A stretch of DNA of 64,000 nt, taken from positions 11,009-75,008 of the forward strand of contig JADKHW010000015.1 of the NCBI GenBank assembly GCA_016721565.1, read 5' to 3'. The notes below the pieces were generated by a model. That model made no database searches. It had not been told where the DNA came from and saw only the letters and a list, made by a program, of their open reading frames with translations. Origin of the DNA: a bacterium. Lineage in GTDB: Bacteria; Electryoneota; RPQS01. The translations under genes were made by a program, and so were the position numbers. Below, in pieces: positions 1 to 9,876 of the stretch (position 1 is its first letter; every line of letters begins with the position of its first letter).

Positions 1-1
1 T

Positions 2-682
2 GAGCAAGATTATTCGAGTGGGTTAAGTCCTTATTTGCATTTCGGGCACATCTCTGTTCAGCAAGTTTTTTCTGAACTCGCAAAACAAGAAAACTGGCAG
101 ATTGAGAAGCTTGCCGACACCGTGGCGGGAAAGAAAGAGGAGTGGTGGAACATGAGTCAGAATGCCGAAAGTTTTTTGGATGAGTTGATTACTTGGCGTG
201 AACTCGGTTACAATTTTAATCACCTGCGCGAGGATTACAAAGAGTTTTCATCGTTGCCGCCGTGGGCCATCAAAACTTTGAATGAGCACAAGGCTGACAA
301 ACGGAAATGGCTCTACACCAAAGAAGAATTTGAACAGGCCGCCACGCATGATCCGCTCTGGAATGCCGCTCAAAACCAGTTGCGAACTGAAGGCAAAATT
401 CACAACTATTTGCGGATGCTTTGGGGCAAAAAAATTCTCGAGTGGTCTTCAACTCCTGAAGAAGCACTCGAGATTATGATTGAACTGAACGATAAGTACG
501 CGCTTGATGGGCGCGATCCTAACTCGTATTCAGGAATTTTGTGGTGTCTGGGCCGCTACGACCGTCCGTGGTTTCCGGAGCGCGAAATCTTCGGGCAGAT
601 TCGGTATATGAGCAGTGAGAATACGGCGCGGAAGGTTAGGGTTAAGAATTACATTGCAAAATATTCTTCCCCTCAAAACTGA
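2..682 (+). CDS. phr: class II CPD photolyase, C-terminal part (cut by window edge)
   Basis: The frame is already open at the left edge, so the N-terminal antenna domain lies outside the window. The visible part is the helical FAD-binding domain of a class II cyclobutane pyrimidine dimer photolyase, which uses light to split UV dimers in DNA. Family landmarks in order are SGLSPYLHFGHIS near the start, HNYLRMLWGKKILEWS in the middle, then LDGRDPNSYSG, and a DRPW...REIFGQIRYM ending. The Trp/Tyr-rich C-terminal half is typical of this class. A good intrinsic terminator lies about 120 bases downstream. Identification is from the motifs; only the position of the start is unknown. Confidence 0.93.
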   Translation, partial: EQDYSSGLSPYLHFGHISVQQVFSELAKQENWQIEKLADTVAGKKEEWWNMSQNAESFLDELITWRELGYNFNHLREDYKEFSSLPPWAIKTLNEHKADKRKWLYTKEEFEQAATHDPLWNAAQNQLRTEGKIHNYLRMLWGKKILEWSSTPEEALEIMIELNDKYALDGRDPNSYSGILWCLGRYDRPWFPEREIFGQIRYMSSENTARKVRVKNYIAKYSSPQN

Positions 683-800
683 GGCACTCATTCCACAGTT
701 TGTCCCATGATGTCATCACAACAAATCGCATAACACGATTTCTCGATGGGGTCTTAGTATCTCCTCGAAGCTGTATTAAAATATCAGCTTACAAACTCCT

Positions 801-827
801 GTGGCGGCCTGAACCGCCACTTTTTTT
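801..827 (+). terminator. intrinsic terminator after the photolyase gene
   Basis: A perfect 7-bp GC-rich stem (GTGGCGG / CCGCCAC) with a 6-base loop is followed directly by seven T residues. Confidence 0.85.
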
Positions 828-887
828 GTGCTGGCACATGCTTTGTCTTAGGGTTAATCAAACAGCAACCAAACAGTGAGACAACCC

Positions 888-2381
888 ATGCGCTTGCACC
901 TTCGAATCCTATCTCTAATCGCGGCTATCATTCTGGCCCACAGCCTTGCACACGCGACGCTCTATGAAGTCACCATGACAGCCAACAGCTATTCTCCGGA
1001 CTATCTCAATCTTCAAGTCGGGGACAGCGTACGGTGGAACAATCAAAGCGGTGACGACCGCTTTATGACCACGATGTCCGGCGAATTTACCAGCGGTAGA
1101 ATGGCTCCCAATACGAGCTACACGCGCCGCATGACCACAGGCTCGTTTAACATCACGGACATCCTCAATCAAAGTATTCATCAGATGATCGACGTTGGTA
1201 CAAGCACCGACCTCACGTGGACAGAGCTTGCGATTCCGATGTTTAATCTTCCGCAACAGGATGTTTTCTTCACCGACAGTCTGCACGGTTGGCTTGCTAA
1301 CTACATGGGAGTTCACCGCACCACCAACGGCGGTCAGAGTTGGAGTTTAACCGAATTCTCCGATGAAGGCTCGCTCTCGCTCTATTTTCTGAATAACTCG
1401 CTCGGATATTCGACAGGCCGTGACGGTTTCACTTACAGAACGACTGACGGCGGCGTGACGTGGAATTACTTATATACACCCGGCGAAGGCTTGACTGATA
1501 TCGTATTCACGGACAGCTTGCACGGCTGGGCTTGCGGTGAAGACGGCATGCACCCGCGCACGTCTAACGGCGGGACAACTTGGCAAGCCGCTCCGCAAGT
1601 GCACGGCATCTTTGAAACCGGAATTGATTTCATTGACAATCAAACTGGATGGATGTGCGGGAATCGTGGACGCATCTGGCACTCCACCGACGGCGGCGCG
1701 ACGTGGAATGTGCAAACCGAACAAAACGATTTCAACATCATCTTCAACTCGATGGACATGTGGGATGCGCAAACTGGAGTTGCAGTCGGCACAGACGGCA
1801 TGGTCTATCGCACGAGCAACGGCGGCGCGAATTGGGTCACGGGTGCAAGCGGCACAGCGCGAGACATTTTCAAAGTTGTGATGACGTCGGCGATGAATGC
1901 GTGGATGTGTGGTGACAGTGGACTCGTTGCACGTTCGTTTGACGGCGGTGCGACGTGGACTCAGCTCGCCACGCCCTGTTTCTTCCGCTTCAACAGCGTC
2001 CATTTTACTGATCCGGCCAACGGTTATTTCTGCACGGCGAATGGCCGCGTGTTCCATTATGCTGATTCCGTTGAAGCACCGCCGCCGTGGCACTACCCTG
2101 CCGAAGTCGCGCGTCCTGCCGACGGCAATTGGTTCCCGATTCAGGATCCTAACAACTATCCCAATCCGTTCAATCCCACGACGAACATCGAGTTTGATCT
2201 CAGCACTGCATCAACTGTAAAACTTGAAGTGTTCGACATGTTAGGTCGCAGCGTGGCCGTGTTGGCTAACGGCGCATTCCCCAGCGGACGCCACACGGCC
2301 ACGTTCGACGCCAACAACATGTCCAGCGGAATGTATTTCTATCAACTGACCTCCGGCCCCAAACCATCACGCGCAAAATGA
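888..2381 (+). CDS. secreted YCF48/BNR-repeat protein with T9SS sorting domain (3' frame break)
   Basis: ATG at 888 is preferred over a GTG at 876 because it gives a clean signal peptide (MRLHLRILSLIAA... cut after AHA). Next comes a cupredoxin-like stretch of about 90 residues (VGDSVRWNN) without the usual copper-binding Cys, so copper binding is doubtful. Then follow about seven YCF48/BNR-type blade repeats with the signature T-x-D/N-GG-x-T/S-W (e.g. TTDGGVTWNY, STDGGATWN), which build a beta-propeller. The C-terminus starts a T9SS sorting domain (NYPNPFNPTTNIEF, VFDMLGRSVAVL, GMYFYQL) but shifts frame inside the C-run at 2357-2360. One extra base there restores a normal ITRKMILQK-like end at 2395. 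Probably exported to the cell surface or outside; the substrate is unknown. Confidence 0.85.
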   Translation: MRLHLRILSLIAAIILAHSLAHATLYEVTMTANSYSPDYLNLQVGDSVRWNNQSGDDRFMTTMSGEFTSGRMAPNTSYTRRMTTGSFNITDILNQSIHQMIDVGTSTDLTWTELAIPMFNLPQQDVFFTDSLHGWLANYMGVHRTTNGGQSWSLTEFSDEGSLSLYFLNNSLGYSTGRDGFTYRTTDGGVTWNYLYTPGEGLTDIVFTDSLHGWACGEDGMHPRTSNGGTTWQAAPQVHGIFETGIDFIDNQTGWMCGNRGRIWHSTDGGATWNVQTEQNDFNIIFNSMDMWDAQTGVAVGTDGMVYRTSNGGANWVTGASGTARDIFKVVMTSAMNAWMCGDSGLVARSFDGGATWTQLATPCFFRFNSVHFTDPANGYFCTANGRVFHYADSVEAPPPWHYPAEVARPADGNWFPIQDPNNYPNPFNPTTNIEFDLSTASTVKLEVFDMLGRSVAVLANGAFPSGRHTATFDANNMSSGMYFYQLTSGPKPSRAK

Positions 2382-2423
2382 TTTTGCAGAAGTAGTTGCC
2401 GCAATTCAACGAACACTGCAAAC

Positions 2424-2454
2424 AAAAGAGCCGCGAGATTATCGCGGCTCTTTT
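2424..2454. terminator. bidirectional terminator
   Basis: A 13-bp stem AAAAGAGCCGCGA / TCGCGGCTCTTTT around a 5-base loop, with A-tract and T-tract flanks. It lies between the convergent YCF48-like gene and the CLC channel gene and can serve both. Confidence 0.88.
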
Positions 2455-2503
2455 AATGATTATCACTTTTCTCTTGGTTTCCTACCAAACCACACTCCGC
2501 TCG

Positions 2504-3874
2504 TTAAGAATTTCCACACCCGCATCGGAAAGGAATAGACAAGTTCAAGCTCTGCTGAGCGGAATCGGTTAAATCTGTTGTTGAGGTTTCTAAGGTACGA
2601 TTCAAGGGAGAGTGAAGGGAATCACTCTTCGAGGCTGATAGAACTTGGCTGGGATAGATGCTGCGGTGTCCGGTCATGATAAACGAGACCATCGCGCATC
2701 CGGCTGCATACGGGCCGATCTTCGGACCAAACATCTCTATCGCCATCATGGATGCGGCAATCGGCGTGTTCGCTGCGCCTGACAGAACGGACGTTGTTCC
2801 CAAAGCCGCCATCGTCACCGCATTCGCTCCAATTATCGAAGCCCAAAAACTACCAAACGTGGCACCGATGAAGAATATCGGCGTCACCACGCCCCCCGAC
2901 CCGCCCGACTCGAGAGTTATCGCCGTGGCCAAAATTTTCCCAAGCCAATCAAAAGTCGAAGCAGGTTCACCTTCAAAAATAAATTCCAAATGCCCCGTGC
3001 CCAAACCGAGTACATTAGGACTGAAAACAATCGAGATGCCGATAAGCAGCAGACCGCCAATTGCCGCGCGTGCGATGTAATTGGGCCAAAGTTTTGGCAA
3101 GAGTCGTTTGAATCCGCGCACGGTTTCTATGAATAGAACTGTCACAAACCCAAAGACAATTCCTGTCAGCACCAACTGAATTACATAACCGCTTTCAAGT
3201 GGCGGAATGTCCGTTATCGTTTGGCTCCAGTATGTTACTCCTAACGACGCTGCAATTTGATAAGCTGTGATTCCTGCGATGAACGAGGGGACCAGAACAT
3301 CATATAGAAGTTGACCAAGAAACAGCACTTCCACGCCGAAAATCGCTCCAGCCACGGGAGTTCCGAAGACTGCGGCAAACCCTGCTGATATACCGCAGAC
3401 AACCAGTTTGCGGCGATCTCTGTCGTTCAACCTCAATATGCTTGCAAGCCCCGATGCTAAGGCCGCTCCGATTTGCGCCGCCGGTCCCTCTTTGCCTGCG
3501 CTACCGCCGCCTGCAATGGTTGCAACGGTGGCTAAAATCTTCACTGGAACGACACGGAGTTTCATTCGTCCGCTGGCGTTGTGAACTGCGTCAATGATGC
3601 GTTCTGTTCCGTGCCCTTCGGCATCCGGAGCAAGCTTGCGCACGAACACTACCACTAAAACCAACGTTATCGGAAGAGCAAAAATCAGATATGGAAACGT
3701 GGCGCCTTTCGCAACGGACCATGAAAGTAAAGTCACGAAACAATAGGTGGAGAAACCCACCAGCGTCCCCACGCCAATCGCCAATACCGTCCAGCGGATG
3801 AGCGAAATAAACAGTGCAGACTGCTCTGTAAGTGTTGCGGTGACTGACCGACTTTGATCGAAGAAGCGTTGCAA
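2504..3874 (-). CDS. CLC-family chloride channel / Cl-/H+ antiporter
   Basis: An integral membrane protein of 456 residues with about ten hydrophobic segments, the usual size for a bacterial CLC without CBS domains. The selectivity-filter motifs are visible: GHGTERI near residue 90 in the place of the common GSGIP, GGSAGKEGPAAQIG near 125 carrying the gating glutamate, and GSGGVVTPIFFIGATFG near 325. The family moves chloride or other halides, sometimes fluoride, across the inner membrane, often against protons. The only upstream start in this frame is a TTG at 3874, directly after a stop codon, so the extreme N-terminus is uncertain and may involve a frame break with an overlapping frame reaching 3914. 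The tail after GHRSIYPSQVL is unusually long and polar. It shares a terminator with its convergent neighbour. Confidence 0.9.
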   Translation of the reverse strand: MQRFFDQSRSVTATLTEQSALFISLIRWTVLAIGVGTLVGFSTYCFVTLLSWSVAKGATFPYLIFALPITLVLVVVFVRKLAPDAEGHGTERIIDAVHNASGRMKLRVVPVKILATVATIAGGGSAGKEGPAAQIGAALASGLASILRLNDRDRRKLVVCGISAGFAAVFGTPVAGAIFGVEVLFLGQLLYDVLVPSFIAGITAYQIAASLGVTYWSQTITDIPPLESGYVIQLVLTGIVFGFVTVLFIETVRGFKRLLPKLWPNYIARAAIGGLLLIGISIVFSPNVLGLGTGHLEFIFEGEPASTFDWLGKILATAITLESGGSGGVVTPIFFIGATFGSFWASIIGANAVTMAALGTTSVLSGAANTPIAASMMAIEMFGPKIGPYAAGCAMVSFIMTGHRSIYPSQVLSASKSDSLHSPLNRTLETSTTDLTDSAQQSLNLSIPFRCGCGNS

Positions 3875-4566
3875 TTATGTGTGTTCTTTCGTTCGTACTT
3901 TTATCGTACCACAATGAATGTATTCTAATCTACACTGAAAAACATAGGAGTCAACCCATATTAGGATCCAAAGTTTTTCGATGTGAGTATAGCTCAAAAA
4001 GGCAGGCAAGTAACCAAGTTCGTGAAATGTGATTCCCAATTTTCTAACCCCCTCCTCCCTCCCCGCTTGTAACTTTAATATTCATGCCTCCCTGCCTTTG
4101 ACAGGGAGCGCATGATTTTCTAAAACTCGCGATTCCGCTGACGGCCGGAGGCCGATGGTAGTTTGAAGGAAAACGCGGCGACCGAACCTGCGGAATTTGA
4201 AAATCTCGGTATACGGGGCAGGTGAAGACATCTGCCGCCGCGATCAACGCTTGGGGTTCGCGGCACCCGGAGCGGAAGCGGATTCCGGCGGGGAACCGCA
4301 CGGCGGGGTAGGCAGGATGACAATGCGCTTGGGAGTTTCGATTCGTCTGACGCGGGCGGAACGCCTTCCGCCCCTACAATTCCCCGTTGGACGGAGCGCC
4401 TTCCCCCTCTCCTCATAGTATGGCAAAATCTGCCTAAGGCAAGCTCTTCGATAGGTTAAGTTCTGTAAAAACATTGGGCAAAACCTCTATTTTTCGTGGT
4501 ACAGTCCTTGCTTTATGTTATACGAAATTCTCCCTATCCCAGAACTTTGCCTAAAGGCAGCCGGCC
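3875..4566. other. 692-base gene-free stretch with decayed hairpin repeats
   Basis: No convincing gene is present; short frames here lack homology and ribosome sites. The stretch holds a pyrimidine-rich run near 4049-4066, a hairpin repeat core at 4201-4243 that recurs at the right end of the window, and a second palindrome, GGGCGGAA / TTCCGCCC, at 4354-4373. It looks like the remains of dispersed intergenic repeat elements placed between divergent genes. Confidence 0.6.
4201..4243. repeat. dispersed hairpin repeat, copy 1
   Basis: The core stem is GGCAGGTG-AAGA-CATCTGCC (4217-4236) within about 43 bases that match 63815-63858 at nearly all positions. The copy here has one G-T pair where the other has G-C. 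No terminator-like T-run follows. Confidence 0.7.
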
Positions 4567-7500
4567 ATGGCCACCACTTCGTTTCGTAAATCTCCGTTCG
4601 AAATCCTGAAAATCCGCCGCGACGAACTCTTCGCCGCACGCACCGACCGTCACAACGAATACCTCGGCACCGTCACAAAGTCGCCGCAAGGACTTGTCGA
4701 TCACGTTCACAAAAACACCAAACGCAAAGGCCGAGTTTTAGTTCTGGGGAACGGCCGCAGTGAAGCCTTGCGCGATTTAGTCAAACTGGGCTTCCAAGTC
4801 ACGCTCGCCGATTGGTCACCGCTCGCTCTGGCGGCCACCGAAGACATTCGCCGCACGCTGTCGCGCCACGAAGATGCGCAGGTGCGCGGCAACTTGATTG
4901 AAGGCCCGCGCATCGCTTTGCCTGACGGAAGTTTTGACGGCATCGTGCTGACCGGAATCTTTTTGGAAATCGGTCACGCCGTTCCGCTGGTCAAAGAGTG
5001 TTCAAGATTGCTGGCTGACAACGGCAAGCTTACCATCGCCGTTCCGAACAATCTGGCGGCTTACCATCCCGAGCATGTGAATCTGTGGACTGAAGCGTCG
5101 CTGAATGAGTTGCTCTCGCTGTTCTTTGACAACGTGAACATCACTTCGGACAAAGACATGTTGTTCGCTACGGTGTCGAACGCCGAAACCGTTAAGCATC
5201 CGGTTATCTTCGCGATGATGAACATTCGTAATGAAGACCGCTGGCTACGCGAAGTGCTTGACAGCGCGGCGCGTCTGTGCGACGGCATTATCGCTTACGA
5301 CGCCGGTTCGACCGACAAGACGCTTGAGATTTGTCAGCTTCATCCGGCGGTGTTCGCGTTTCAGCAAGGCATCGAAACCGCAACCGACAAGGCCCGCGAC
5401 AAGAACCGGATGTACACGCTCGCACTCGAACACAAATTCGATTGGATGTTGTGCATTGACGGCGATGAAGTTTTGGAGCCGACCGCGCCGGAACGCATGT
5501 TAAACGAAATTCGCAACTGCCCGCGCAACGTGTCGCAGATTGATTTCGAGTTCTTGTATCTCTGGAATGACCGCAAGCACTACCGCACCGACGGAATCTA
5601 CACCGGGATTTATCATCCGTGTCTGTTCCGCCCTTTGAACCAAAAGTGGAATGAATTAAGGTTCGAGCCTACACATCACGGCGGTAACCTGCATTGCGAG
5701 CGGACACCTCAGAATTTGACGGGAGAGCGCATTCGCGCGGACATCAAGATTGAGCATCTCGGTTACATGTTTGCCGAAGACCGCGTGCGGAAATATCATT
5801 GGAACAAGAACAAAGACGTCAAACACGCGAACGAAGGCTACTACGAGCATCTGCTCGACCAGCCGCAGATGACGCTCGCGCCGTGGGACGGCAGACCCAA
5901 TACGATTCAAAAGAGGAACAGCACTGTGGAAAAACAGACGCTCAAGCCGGATTACTACTACGCCAATGCGCGCCGCAATCTCGCCGAGCGTGTGCCCAAG
6001 ACCGCTAAAGAAGTTCTCGACGTCGGGTGCGGCAATGGCGCGACAGGCAAGCTGATTCATCAACTGACCGGAGCGCGCGTTTCGGGAATTGAAATTCATC
6101 CCGAAGTCGCTAACGTTGCTCGTCAAGTTTTGGCTGATGTGCATGTTCTCGACGTGGAAGCCGATACGCTTCCATTTGCTCCGCAGCAATTTGATTGCAT
6201 CCTGTGCGGCGACGTGCTGGAACATTTGATTGATCCGTGGAAGGCGCTCAAGAAATTGATGGTTCACTTGAAGCCGACGGGCTGTATTATCGCCAGTTTG
6301 CCGAATGTGCGCAATCTCGGCGTGATCGGAAAATTGCTGGAAGGATCGTGGAACTATCAGGAATACGGTATTCTTGATAGCACACATTTGAGATTCTTTG
6401 CCAAGAAGGACATGGAGCAGTTGTTTGCACAAGCGGGATTGCGAGCCGAGCTTGTGGAAACCGTGCGGGATCCGTTGTTTGAATCACAGATGGGGTCGCT
6501 GCCGCAAGATAACTTGACGCTCGATTTGGGTGGGCTTGTATTGCGGGATGTTTCGCCGAGCGATTTGAATGAGTTGACCGCTCAGCAATTTATATTCATG
6601 GCCAAGCCGGATGTTTCGGTTTTGCCGAAGCAGAAGCCTGTGACTTCGGTTGTGATTCCGGTTTACAACAATCTGAATTACACGAAGGGTTGTTTAGCTT
6701 CACTGTTTGCCGCGCAAGAGCAAACGCCATTTGAAGTAATTGTCGTGGACGACGGTTCGACTGACGGGACGGCGGAATATTTGACTTCGCTTGGAAATGA
6801 AATCACAGTTGTAACACATGACCACAACTATGGCTTTGCGAGATCCTGTAATGACGGTGCGCGTGCTTCGACCGGACAGCTTGTCGTTTTTTTAAACAAT
6901 GACACGGAAGTTCTGCCGAATTGGCTGGACGCAATGGTCAAGACGATTTCCGAAGATCGCTCCATCGGCATCGTCGGCAACATGCAGATCTATCCGAACA
7001 CCAACACGATTCAGCAGGCGGGCATCGTGTGCGACGAGCGCGCGATGGTGCACAGCATTTACAACAATCAGCTTCCGATTGACCATCCGGCAGTTAACAA
7101 GCCGCGCGCGTTTCAGTTTATTGCCGGAAGTTGCTTGATGATTTGGAGACAGTTGTTCATGGAGGTCGGCGGCTTTGATGAAAGCTATGTCAACTCGTGC
7201 GAGGATATTGACCTCTGCATGAGAGTGACGCAAACTCGCCGCAAGGTTTGGTATTGCCCCGAGAGCAAAATCTATCATCACGAATCGAAGACGGTTACGG
7301 GTCACGACAAAAACGGCGCGAACTATCAGAGACTGCTGGCGCGTTGGAAAGATTTGATGTTGGCTGACTCCGACCGCTACTATCTTGAAGACGGCTTCAT
7401 GCGCCTCGCTGACGGTCGAATTACTCCGCTTGACAAAAAGGAAATGCCGATGCCCGAGGTGAAAGATGTTCGTGTTGCTATTTTGACTACCTATCATCAG

Positions 7501-8784
7501 CGCTGCGGGTTGGGGATCTATGCCGAGCAGTTCTGTGAAGCTTTGACCAATCAAGGTGAAACCGTTTTGATATTGGCCGAGAAGACCACGGAACTCACGG
7601 CAGCGGATTTGCCGAATGTCGTGCGCTGTTGGACGCGTGACAAAGACGGTGGCCGCGAGGTTCTGCCGCTGTTGATGAAACACAAGATTGAAGTCTTGCA
7701 CATCAATCATGGCGGCGTCTTTGCTCTGGACGGCTGGCTGATCGACGTGATTAAGCAGGCGCGCGCGCATGGTGTTCGCATCGTGACGACATTCCATTCG
7801 ACAGAGACGCGCGACGACAAGCTTGCCGAAATTGCGCGCTTCAGCGATGCGTGCTGGGTTCATCATCAGCAGAATATCGTTGAACTTGTTGCGCTCGGTG
7901 CGCCGCTTGCGAGAGTTCAGTGTTTGCCGATTCCGATTAATTCGCTTGAGATCACCGATCTGGCTGAAGCGAAGCTCGCGCTCGATTGGGATCCGTCCCA
8001 GAAAGTTGTGGCCACGTTCGGCATGATGGATCCGCACAAGGGGGTGATGGAACTCATCAATGCCTTCCCGCAACTGCTCGAATTGACAGACGCCAAGCTG
8101 TTGATTATCGGCGCGCCGCATCCATCGAGTGAAGAGGGACATCAGTATCTCTTGAACTGCATGAATCGTGTGATTGAGCTGAAATTGATGGACAAGATTC
8201 GGTTCCTCACCGATTATATTCCTGAAGCAGAACTCACCGTGACGCTGCAAGCGTGCGATGTGATTGTGTTGAACTATCAGAGCGAGCGCTTTGAAGGCTC
8301 TGCTTGCTTGACACGCGCGTTGGCAACGGGTCGCCCGGTCGTGACGACTAATTCACCTGCGCTTGACATTTCTGCACCTGTAACGCTGCGCACGACAGAG
8401 CAGTTTGATTTGCCGCGTGTGATTTTCCGCGCCTTGACCAATCCGTTCCTCTGCCGAAACCTGCTTGATGAAGTGACCGAATATGCGGGCAACATGAATT
8501 GGGAGAATTTCGCGCGTAAGCACTTGGCAACTTACGAACAGGTTATCACGCACGAGCAGGCTTGCACGACGGACTTGCTGAAGTACTACGGAACACATCC
8601 GGACGACATCTACACTGAGGAGCTTCAGCGCGAGCGCGTGCGTTGGCTAGCGAGCAAGGCGAGCGGACGGATTCTTGAGATTGGACCGCCAACGGTTAAA
8701 TCGTGCAGTTTGTGGGTGGGCATGAGGCGGTTGACATTTATCGTGAGCGCCTTGACGTGGCGCGCGCGCTACGTCCGTCGGTGA
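4567..8784 (+). CDS. giant multidomain methyltransferase / glycosyltransferase protein
   Basis: A 1405-residue intact frame that chains sugar-transfer and methyl-transfer modules. In order: SAM methyltransferase-like (about 1-215); GT2 glycosyltransferase (about 215-470, with IRNEDRWL, DAGSTDKT, DGDEVLEP); a second methyltransferase (about 480-650, VLDVGCGNG and DVLEHLIDPW); a second GT2 (about 690-935, VVIPVYNN, DDGSTDGT, LNNDTEVLPNW, CEDIDLCMRV); a GT4 glycosyltransferase (about 965-1330, HQRCGLGIYAEQF, GMMDPHKG, SERFEGSA); and the start of a third methyltransferase (GRILEIG near 1367). It then leaves frame near 8700 and clearly continues in other frames to about 10379. By analogy with similar fused proteins, it probably assembles and methylates a surface glycan or glycoprotein sugar chain at the cytoplasmic face. 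Specific sugars cannot be told. Confidence 0.9.
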   Translation: MATTSFRKSPFEILKIRRDELFAARTDRHNEYLGTVTKSPQGLVDHVHKNTKRKGRVLVLGNGRSEALRDLVKLGFQVTLADWSPLALAATEDIRRTLSRHEDAQVRGNLIEGPRIALPDGSFDGIVLTGIFLEIGHAVPLVKECSRLLADNGKLTIAVPNNLAAYHPEHVNLWTEASLNELLSLFFDNVNITSDKDMLFATVSNAETVKHPVIFAMMNIRNEDRWLREVLDSAARLCDGIIAYDAGSTDKTLEICQLHPAVFAFQQGIETATDKARDKNRMYTLALEHKFDWMLCIDGDEVLEPTAPERMLNEIRNCPRNVSQIDFEFLYLWNDRKHYRTDGIYTGIYHPCLFRPLNQKWNELRFEPTHHGGNLHCERTPQNLTGERIRADIKIEHLGYMFAEDRVRKYHWNKNKDVKHANEGYYEHLLDQPQMTLAPWDGRPNTIQKRNSTVEKQTLKPDYYYANARRNLAERVPKTAKEVLDVGCGNGATGKLIHQLTGARVSGIEIHPEVANVARQVLADVHVLDVEADTLPFAPQQFDCILCGDVLEHLIDPWKALKKLMVHLKPTGCIIASLPNVRNLGVIGKLLEGSWNYQEYGILDSTHLRFFAKKDMEQLFAQAGLRAELVETVRDPLFESQMGSLPQDNLTLDLGGLVLRDVSPSDLNELTAQQFIFMAKPDVSVLPKQKPVTSVVIPVYNNLNYTKGCLASLFAAQEQTPFEVIVVDDGSTDGTAEYLTSLGNEITVVTHDHNYGFARSCNDGARASTGQLVVFLNNDTEVLPNWLDAMVKTISEDRSIGIVGNMQIYPNTNTIQQAGIVCDERAMVHSIYNNQLPIDHPAVNKPRAFQFIAGSCLMIWRQLFMEVGGFDESYVNSCEDIDLCMRVTQTRRKVWYCPESKIYHHESKTVTGHDKNGANYQRLLARWKDLMLADSDRYYLEDGFMRLADGRITPLDKKEMPMPEVKDVRVAILTTYHQRCGLGIYAEQFCEALTNQGETVLILAEKTTELTAADLPNVVRCWTRDKDGGREVLPLLMKHKIEVLHINHGGVFALDGWLIDVIKQARAHGVRIVTTFHSTETRDDKLAEIARFSDACWVHHQQNIVELVALGAPLARVQCLPIPINSLEITDLAEAKLALDWDPSQKVVATFGMMDPHKGVMELINAFPQLLELTDAKLLIIGAPHPSSEEGHQYLLNCMNRVIELKLMDKIRFLTDYIPEAELTVTLQACDVIVLNYQSERFEGSACLTRALATGRPVVTTNSPALDISAPVTLRTTEQFDLPRVIFRALTNPFLCRNLLDEVTEYAGNMNWENFARKHLATYEQVITHEQACTTDLLKYYGTHPDDIYTEELQRERVRWLASKASGRILEIGPPTVKSCSLWVGMRRLTFIVSALTWRARYVRR

Positions 8785-9008
8785 AGTTTAGCTATGGTAA
8801 CATCGTCACCGGACTTCCGCATGCAGATAAGAGTTTTGATATGGTAATGTCGCCGGAGATTTTGGAGCACGCTGAGTGGGAACAAGCGGTTGTCGCGCTT
8901 AAGGAGTGCATGCGAGTCGGCAAGCGCGTGTTGATTACGATTCCGAATGCGGATAAGCCGAACTACAATCCTGATTTGTTCATAATCCTGAACATCGCTG
9001 GCTTGTGA
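8703..9008 (+). pseudogene. continuation of giant glycosyltransferase: third methyltransferase fragment
   Basis: This frame continues the methyltransferase that begins at the end of the preceding frame. Visible are QFVGGHEAVDIYRERLDVA, the acidic motif SFDMVMSPEILEHAEWEQ and ITIPNADKPNYNPD, typical of Methyltransf_11-type enzymes. The join near 8700 falls right at SAM-binding motif I (ILEIG...), and a further break near 8985 leads into the next fragment. Either sequence error or decay; alone, this fragment would not be a functional enzyme. Confidence 0.75.
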
Positions 9009-9607
9009 CGCGGCAACTTGTGGACAGAATGCTCAAGGCTGCCGGTGCGATTGACTACGAACTCGATAGTTCGCATGAAGATGATTTCTATTTGATTGAC
9101 ATCAACAGCACTGCCACCAAACCGAACATTCGTATGACGCCGCGGGCTGAAGCGCTACCGCACTTTGAAGTGACGCCGGGACCGAAGCTGACGATAGCCA
9201 TTGACGCTGAGATGTTGATTGACGACGCGCTATTGACGACCGAGACGGGCCGTTACTTCCTTGAGATGTTGAACAACTTGCGCGAAGTGCGACCGGATTG
9301 GACGATTCAATTGGTCAGTACGCGCACGGACAAGTTGAAAGCACGCTTGAATGCCGCCGGAGCTGCCAACGAGTACCAAGTTACTTTGAGCGAGTTGACC
9401 AGGAGCGGAGCACAGGCGCTCTATATTCCGAACCCGCTCAGTGAAGCCGCGGCAGACTCGATGCGCGTGGCGAAGGAGGCCGGACTTATCGTTACGTGCA
9501 CGATGAATGATCTGGCACCGCTGGCATTCCCGCAATATTATTTGACACACGATCCAGCTGCGCGAGCGCTATATTACTTCGTTGAATGCTCTGAAAGAGT
9601 ATTGTGA
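9005..9607 (+). pseudogene. continuation of giant glycosyltransferase: GT4 N-terminal half
   Basis: The fragment finishes the third methyltransferase (LVTRQLVDRMLKAAG, then an acidic DSSHEDDFYLIDI stretch) and enters a second GT4-type glycosyltransferase N-domain: PKLTIAIDAEMLIDD, TGRYFLEMLNNLREVRPDW, ALYIPNPLSEA and TCTMNDLAPLAFPQYY. It leaves frame near 9580 in the segment that should read LNALKEYCDVS. Same interpretation as the neighbouring fragments: part of a single protein of about 1900 residues. Confidence 0.75.
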
Positions 9608-9876
9608 TGTCTCGATGTGCACAACTCAGGCGACGCTGCAAGAGATGGATTCGTTTGGGAACAAAGCTCAAGAATTTGCGCGTGCTGCATGGTGGTGCGA
9701 CTTTGTCGAAGAATATCGCTTCCACAGAATATGTGAATTTGGAATTGCGAGCAGCAGCTCGATCCCACTACGCCTTATTTCTTGCATGCCGGCGAGCTTG
9801 GACCGGTCAAGAATCTGCGGGCGATCTTGCTTGCGGTAGATGAAATTCGTAAGACGACCGAACCGCGTGTAAGCTT
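9582..9876 (+). pseudogene. continuation of giant glycosyltransferase: badly broken GT4 linker
   Basis: The expected protein can be followed only by hopping frames: ALKEYCDVSMCTTQATLQE up to about 9680, then LHGGATLSKNIASTEYVNLE to about 9750, then PTTPYFLHAGELGPVKNLR and ILLAVDEIRKTTEP to about 9870. That is three changes of frame in under 300 bases. The last piece is the 'GxxxxxKN' region that opens the GT4 C-terminal nucleotide-sugar domain. Confidence 0.65.

Noticed and set aside
1470..2093. A 207-codon reverse frame under the YCF48-like gene
   Set aside because: The forward frame has regular blade repeats and a signal peptide; the reverse frame is composition-driven.
4120..4416. Short Arg/Pro-rich frames in the left gene-free stretch
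   Set aside because: They fall in hairpin repeats and show no start signals or similarity to proteins.
5656..6432. A 258-codon reverse frame in the same gene
   Set aside because: Same reason: antisense to clear methyltransferase and GT2 motifs.
6892..8250. A 452-codon open frame on the reverse strand inside the giant glycosyltransferase gene
   Set aside because: It is a mirror of strong GT2/GT4 coding on the + strand, has no ribosome site and no recognisable domain.
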